From Bacillota bacterium (GTDB lineage Bacteria > Bacillota > Bacilli > Paenibacillales > Paenibacillaceae), in assembly GCA_023433615.1 (NCBI GenBank), contig JAEZCJ010000020.1, positions 1-64,000 on the forward strand: a stretch of 64,000 nt of DNA, written 5' to 3'. The notes below the pieces were generated by a model. It saw only the letters and a list, made by a program, of their open reading frames with translations, was not told the origin of the DNA and did no database searches. Of this stretch, positions 61,162-64,000 are shown piece by piece. Numbering within the stretch: position 1 is the first letter of the stretch; each line of letters opens with the position of its first letter. Made by a program: the position numbers and the translations under genes.

Positions 61162-63318
61162 ATGAACTTTATCCGATTGGTTCTACGACATTTCGCGGGA
61201 CATAAGCTGCTCACCGGCTTGTTCGCGCTTGGTATTCTAATAGAGGTCGCCTATGCCGTGGCCGCACCGTTAAGCCTTAAATACTTGATGGACGAGGCGT
61301 TCGGGCCGAAGGACGCAGGGGCATTCGCGCTGATCCTGAGCATCTTGATCGCGGGAGGCGCGCTCAGCATCGCCGCGAATGCCGGCGGCGACTACGCGCT
61401 CGGCAAGCTGAGCGGGATGCTCACGCAAGGGCTGCGGACGGAGCTGTTCGCGCATCTGCAGAAGCAGGCGCTGCCGTTCTACCAGCGCTATCGCGTCGGC
61501 GATCTGGTCACGCGATTCGTGTCCGACATGGGGTCGATCGAGCGCGTCATTCGCAGCACGTGTCCCTTCACGCTCCGGGAACTGCTCAGCGTCCTGCTCG
61601 GTCTCGGCATGCTGCTGGCCATCGAATGGAAGTTGACGCTGGCCATGGTAGCGGGCTCAGCGCTGATGTTCGTGGGTCCCAGGCTGCTGCAGCGCCGTAC
61701 GGAAGCGGCCAACGAGCAGGATAAGGAAGCGCAAGAGCGGCTGTCCAATACGATCGACGAGATGATCAAGGGGCACCGCACGATTCGCGGTCTGCACCTG
61801 ACGGGCCGATTCCGGGAGCGTGCCGAGCAGCAGATTCGGCATCTGTTCGCGACGGGCTTCCGCCTCCATATCGCCAATGCGCTCATGGAGCGGGTACCGC
61901 TGACGGTGCTGCTTGTCCTGAACGCCGTCATGATCGGCTTCGGTGGCTACCTTATCTTCCAAGATCAGATGTCGGTCGGCGATTTCATGGCGTTCTTCAC
62001 GCTGTTCATGGCGGTCGGCCAATCCGGCTCCAATCTCGCGTTCCTGATCCCGAGCGTCATCGAGTCGAGCATCAGCTTCCGGCGGATCGGCGAGATCTTC
62101 GCGCATGAGCCCGGGACGCCTGAAGCGGGATCTCCGAACGAGCTGCCGGCATCCTTCGGCGAGCTGCGGATGGACGGCGCGACGTTCGGCTACGCGGAGG
62201 GTGAAGGCGCGGCGCTGCAGTTGCGGGAGGTCAGCCTCCGCATCGAGGCAGGCAGCTACGTCGCCTTCGTCGGGCCGAGCGGCTCGGGCAAGAGCACGGC
62301 GCTGCAGCTGCTGTCGCGCTTCTACGATCCGCAGCAAGGCAGCGTCGCGATCGACGGCATCGACCTGCGCGAAGTCAGCGAATCGTCGCTTCGCAGGCTT
62401 GCGACGCTCGTGACGCAGGATACGTTCCTGTTCAACACGACGCTGCGGGACAATCTGCTGCTCGATCACGCGGACAAGTCGGAGGCGGACATGATCGAGG
62501 CCGCCCGAACGGCGCGCATTCACGATGTGATCGCCGGATGGCCGGACGGCTACGATACGTGGATTCACCACGAAGGCGGGTCGCTGTCCGGCGGCGAACG
62601 GCAGCGGATCGCGATCGCGAGGGCGCTGCTGCGGGAGCCGCAGCTGCTCCTGCTGGACGAGGTCACGTCTGCGCTGGACCCGGCGACGGAGGCCGAGATT
62701 AACGCGGCGATCGAACAGTACCGACGCGGCCACACGATCGTCTCCGTCACGCATAGACTGGCTTCGGTCGTTCAAGCCGATCGGATCTACGTGTTCAAGG
62801 ACGGCCGCATCGCAGAGTCAGGCACGCACGACGAACTGCTGCACGGCAGCGGTCTCTACTATGACCTCTGGCAGAAGCAGCATGGCTTCCATCTCTCCAA
62901 TGACGGACTGCATGCGACGGTGGATGTCGAGCGCTTGGCGCAATTCCCGTTCTTCGAAGGGCTGGAGCTGCCGGTTCTCCGCGAGATAGCCGGGTTGTTC
63001 GCGACCGAGACCTGCCAAGCGGGCGAGGCGATCGTGCGCGAAGGCGAGGAGGGCCACAAATTCTACATCATCGTTCGCGGGAAGTTCGACGTGCTGAAGC
63101 AGACGGAGAATGGGGAGAAGCGCGTCGCGGTGCTGCAGGACGGGGACCATTTTGGCGAGATCGCCCTGCTGCGCGACATTCCGCGTACCGCGACCGTGCG
63201 AGCGGTCGGGCCGTCGGTGCTGTTGTCGGTGAGGCGCGAAGCCTTCCATCGATTGACGACCCAGTATCCGCAGCTGCTGCAAGCGCTGGAGCGCACGCTG
63301 CTAGGGCGGATTAGCTAA
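61162..63318 (+). CDS. ABC exporter fused to a cyclic-nucleotide-binding domain
   Basis: ATG 61162 starts an exporter; the frame runs back to 61063 without a site. Six membrane segments fill residues 10-300, then the ATPase: Walker A GPSGSGKST, Q-loop VTQDTFLFNTTLRDNL, signature LSGGERQRIAIARALL, Walker B LLLLDEVTSALDP, H-loop VTHRLAS. Residues 600-715 are a cyclic-nucleotide-binding domain (FFEGLELPVLREIAGLF ... GEEGHKFYIIVRGKFDVL ... FGEIALLRDIPRTATVRAV, the phosphate-binding cassette). The last has the canonical Glu and Arg, so it could bind cAMP or a relative. No N-terminal peptidase domain. Two small genes follow closely (GNAT-like, then an unknown one). Confidence 0.88.
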   Translation: MNFIRLVLRHFAGHKLLTGLFALGILIEVAYAVAAPLSLKYLMDEAFGPKDAGAFALILSILIAGGALSIAANAGGDYALGKLSGMLTQGLRTELFAHLQKQALPFYQRYRVGDLVTRFVSDMGSIERVIRSTCPFTLRELLSVLLGLGMLLAIEWKLTLAMVAGSALMFVGPRLLQRRTEAANEQDKEAQERLSNTIDEMIKGHRTIRGLHLTGRFRERAEQQIRHLFATGFRLHIANALMERVPLTVLLVLNAVMIGFGGYLIFQDQMSVGDFMAFFTLFMAVGQSGSNLAFLIPSVIESSISFRRIGEIFAHEPGTPEAGSPNELPASFGELRMDGATFGYAEGEGAALQLREVSLRIEAGSYVAFVGPSGSGKSTALQLLSRFYDPQQGSVAIDGIDLREVSESSLRRLATLVTQDTFLFNTTLRDNLLLDHADKSEADMIEAARTARIHDVIAGWPDGYDTWIHHEGGSLSGGERQRIAIARALLREPQLLLLDEVTSALDPATEAEINAAIEQYRRGHTIVSVTHRLASVVQADRIYVFKDGRIAESGTHDELLHGSGLYYDLWQKQHGFHLSNDGLHATVDVERLAQFPFFEGLELPVLREIAGLFATETCQAGEAIVREGEEGHKFYIIVRGKFDVLKQTENGEKRVAVLQDGDHFGEIALLRDIPRTATVRAVGPSVLLSVRREAFHRLTTQYPQLLQALERTLLGRIS

Positions 63319-63344
63319 TATGACCATCGGAAGGAGCGGCAACG

Positions 63345-63857
63345 ATGCTCTATACATCACGCTGTATAAGCGATGACGATTATGCGGCGGCATCGCTGTT
63401 CCTGCTCGCGAACAGGAGAAGCCTGCATCCGTCCTTCTCGACGATGGATGTCGTCCAACTGCTGTATTCGTATATTACGGACGGGCACCTCGTTCAGGTG
63501 ACGGACGAGAACCGCCGCATCGTCGGGTTGGGCGCTTATTATGTAGGCACGCCCGAGCAGGACTTCGCAGACAAGGAAGTCGCGTTCGTGGATGTGGCGA
63601 TTGCGCACCCGGAGTATCGGGGGACGAAGGTCTTCCTGACGGGTTTGACCTATATGGTATCTTGTATCCGATCGGACCATCCCGACGTTCGGGAGATGCG
63701 GTTAGCCGCACTCGCGGAGAATGAATACAATTGCAGGCTCTACGCAAAGTTTGCCAGATTCTCCCATATGAGAGAGGGGTTATCGGGAGAAGAGAAGGTG
63801 TTCCGTACAGGAATCGATGAAATTAGCGCTTTTCTTACAAAGTACTATCATGTATAG
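63345..63857 (+). CDS. GNAT-like acetyltransferase
   Basis: A 170-residue protein with GGAAGGAG before ATG 63345. The GNAT fold is seen in DNRRIVGLGAYYVG-like strands (ENRRIVGLGAYYVGTPEQDFADKEVAFVDVAIAHPEYRGTKVF), where VAIAHPEYRGTKVFLTGL is the acetyl-CoA-binding strand and helix, although the usual GxGxG is reduced. REMRLAALAENEYNCRLYAKFARF is the typical end. The substrate is unknown. It follows the ABC exporter by 26 bases, probably in one operon. Confidence 0.78.
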   Translation: MLYTSRCISDDDYAAASLFLLANRRSLHPSFSTMDVVQLLYSYITDGHLVQVTDENRRIVGLGAYYVGTPEQDFADKEVAFVDVAIAHPEYRGTKVFLTGLTYMVSCIRSDHPDVREMRLAALAENEYNCRLYAKFARFSHMREGLSGEEKVFRTGIDEISAFLTKYYHV

Positions 63858-63904
63858 TGATTGATAGATACACTTAATTTTCCAATTGGGAGGAGGCGAA
63901 CTAC

Positions 63905-64000
63905 ATGTTCCCAGTGCCACCAACACTCAAGGACCAGAAGAAGGGCAGCGGCTTCGGCAGAATCGTCATCGCGAACGATAACCTGCGTGCGCAAACGGTC
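63905..64000 (+). CDS. Start of an unknown gene, cut by the window end
   Basis: GGGAGGAGG stands about nine bases before ATG 63905. Only 32 codons are visible, beginning MFPVPPTLKDQKKGSGFGRI and then a VIANDN segment. No signal peptide or known motif. It is in line with the preceding genes and could be part of the exporter operon. Confidence 0.55.
   Translation, partial: MFPVPPTLKDQKKGSGFGRIVIANDNLRAQTV

Noticed and set aside
1..64000. CRISPR array, tRNA or rRNA genes
   Set aside because: No regularly spaced direct repeats with unique spacers and no cloverleaf or rRNA-like sequence were seen.

Overview
The window reads as chromosomal DNA of a Gram-positive spore-former of the Paenibacillaceae type (Paenibacillus or a close relative). 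The evidence is strong AGGAGG-type ribosome binding sites, Firmicute-specific families (BceRS-BceAB, SpoIISA/SpoIISB, HxlR), secreted proteins with copper-amine-oxidase N-terminal domains, a large S-layer-homology protein, and G+C-rich core genes. This is inference from gene content; no rRNA or tRNA lies in the window to fix the taxon.

Positions 1-13.4 kb: the C-terminal tail of an HNH (WHH-type) nuclease toxin, an alpha/beta hydrolase, a YtkA-like lipoprotein, a NarL-type two-component pair, a DHA2 drug-efflux gene with a YCII gene and a divergent HxlR regulator, and a four-gene ABC operon. Positions 13.7-23 kb: a secreted-protein cluster (Cu/Zn superoxide dismutase, two copper-amine-oxidase-N proteins, a PQQ-type propeller lipoprotein, a Calx-beta protein), a long ECF-type sigma factor with a large C-terminal domain, and a frameshifted GyrI-like gene. 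Positions 23-27.7 kb: a complete peptide-antibiotic sensing and detoxification module in the order bceR-bceS-operator-bceA-bceB on the minus strand. Positions 27.9-34.1 kb: a giant S-layer-homology protein split by a frameshift. Positions 34.3-37 kb: a three-gene operon (unknown protein, metallopeptidase, TPR plus winged helix) behind a large palindrome.

Positions 37.4-60.6 kb form a defence island. It opens with an SF2 helicase carrying a PLD nuclease domain followed by a NUDIX gene. Next come a 153-bp MITE-like element flanked by TATAAT direct repeats and a six-gene operon that best fits the phosphorothioation-based SspFGH-SspBCD system: restriction genes F, G, H, then modification genes B (DUF4007 nickase-like), C (ATPase) and D (PAPS-reductase-like ATP pyrophosphatase). 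No sspA cysteine desulfurase and no sspE are present. Two small unknown genes and a PD-(D/E)xK nuclease with an overlapping partner follow. The ssp core is more AT-rich than its flanks, which suggests horizontal acquisition. The right edge carries two toxin-antitoxin modules: a 31-residue holin-like type I toxin with a predicted overlapping antisense RNA (57.8-58.1 kb), and a SpoIISA/SpoIISB pair (59.4-60.6 kb).

Positions 60.6-64 kb: a small hypothetical gene, a possible gene remnant, an ABC exporter fused to a cyclic-nucleotide-binding domain, a GNAT-like protein, and the start of an unknown gene cut by the window end. All family assignments come from motif reading without database searches.
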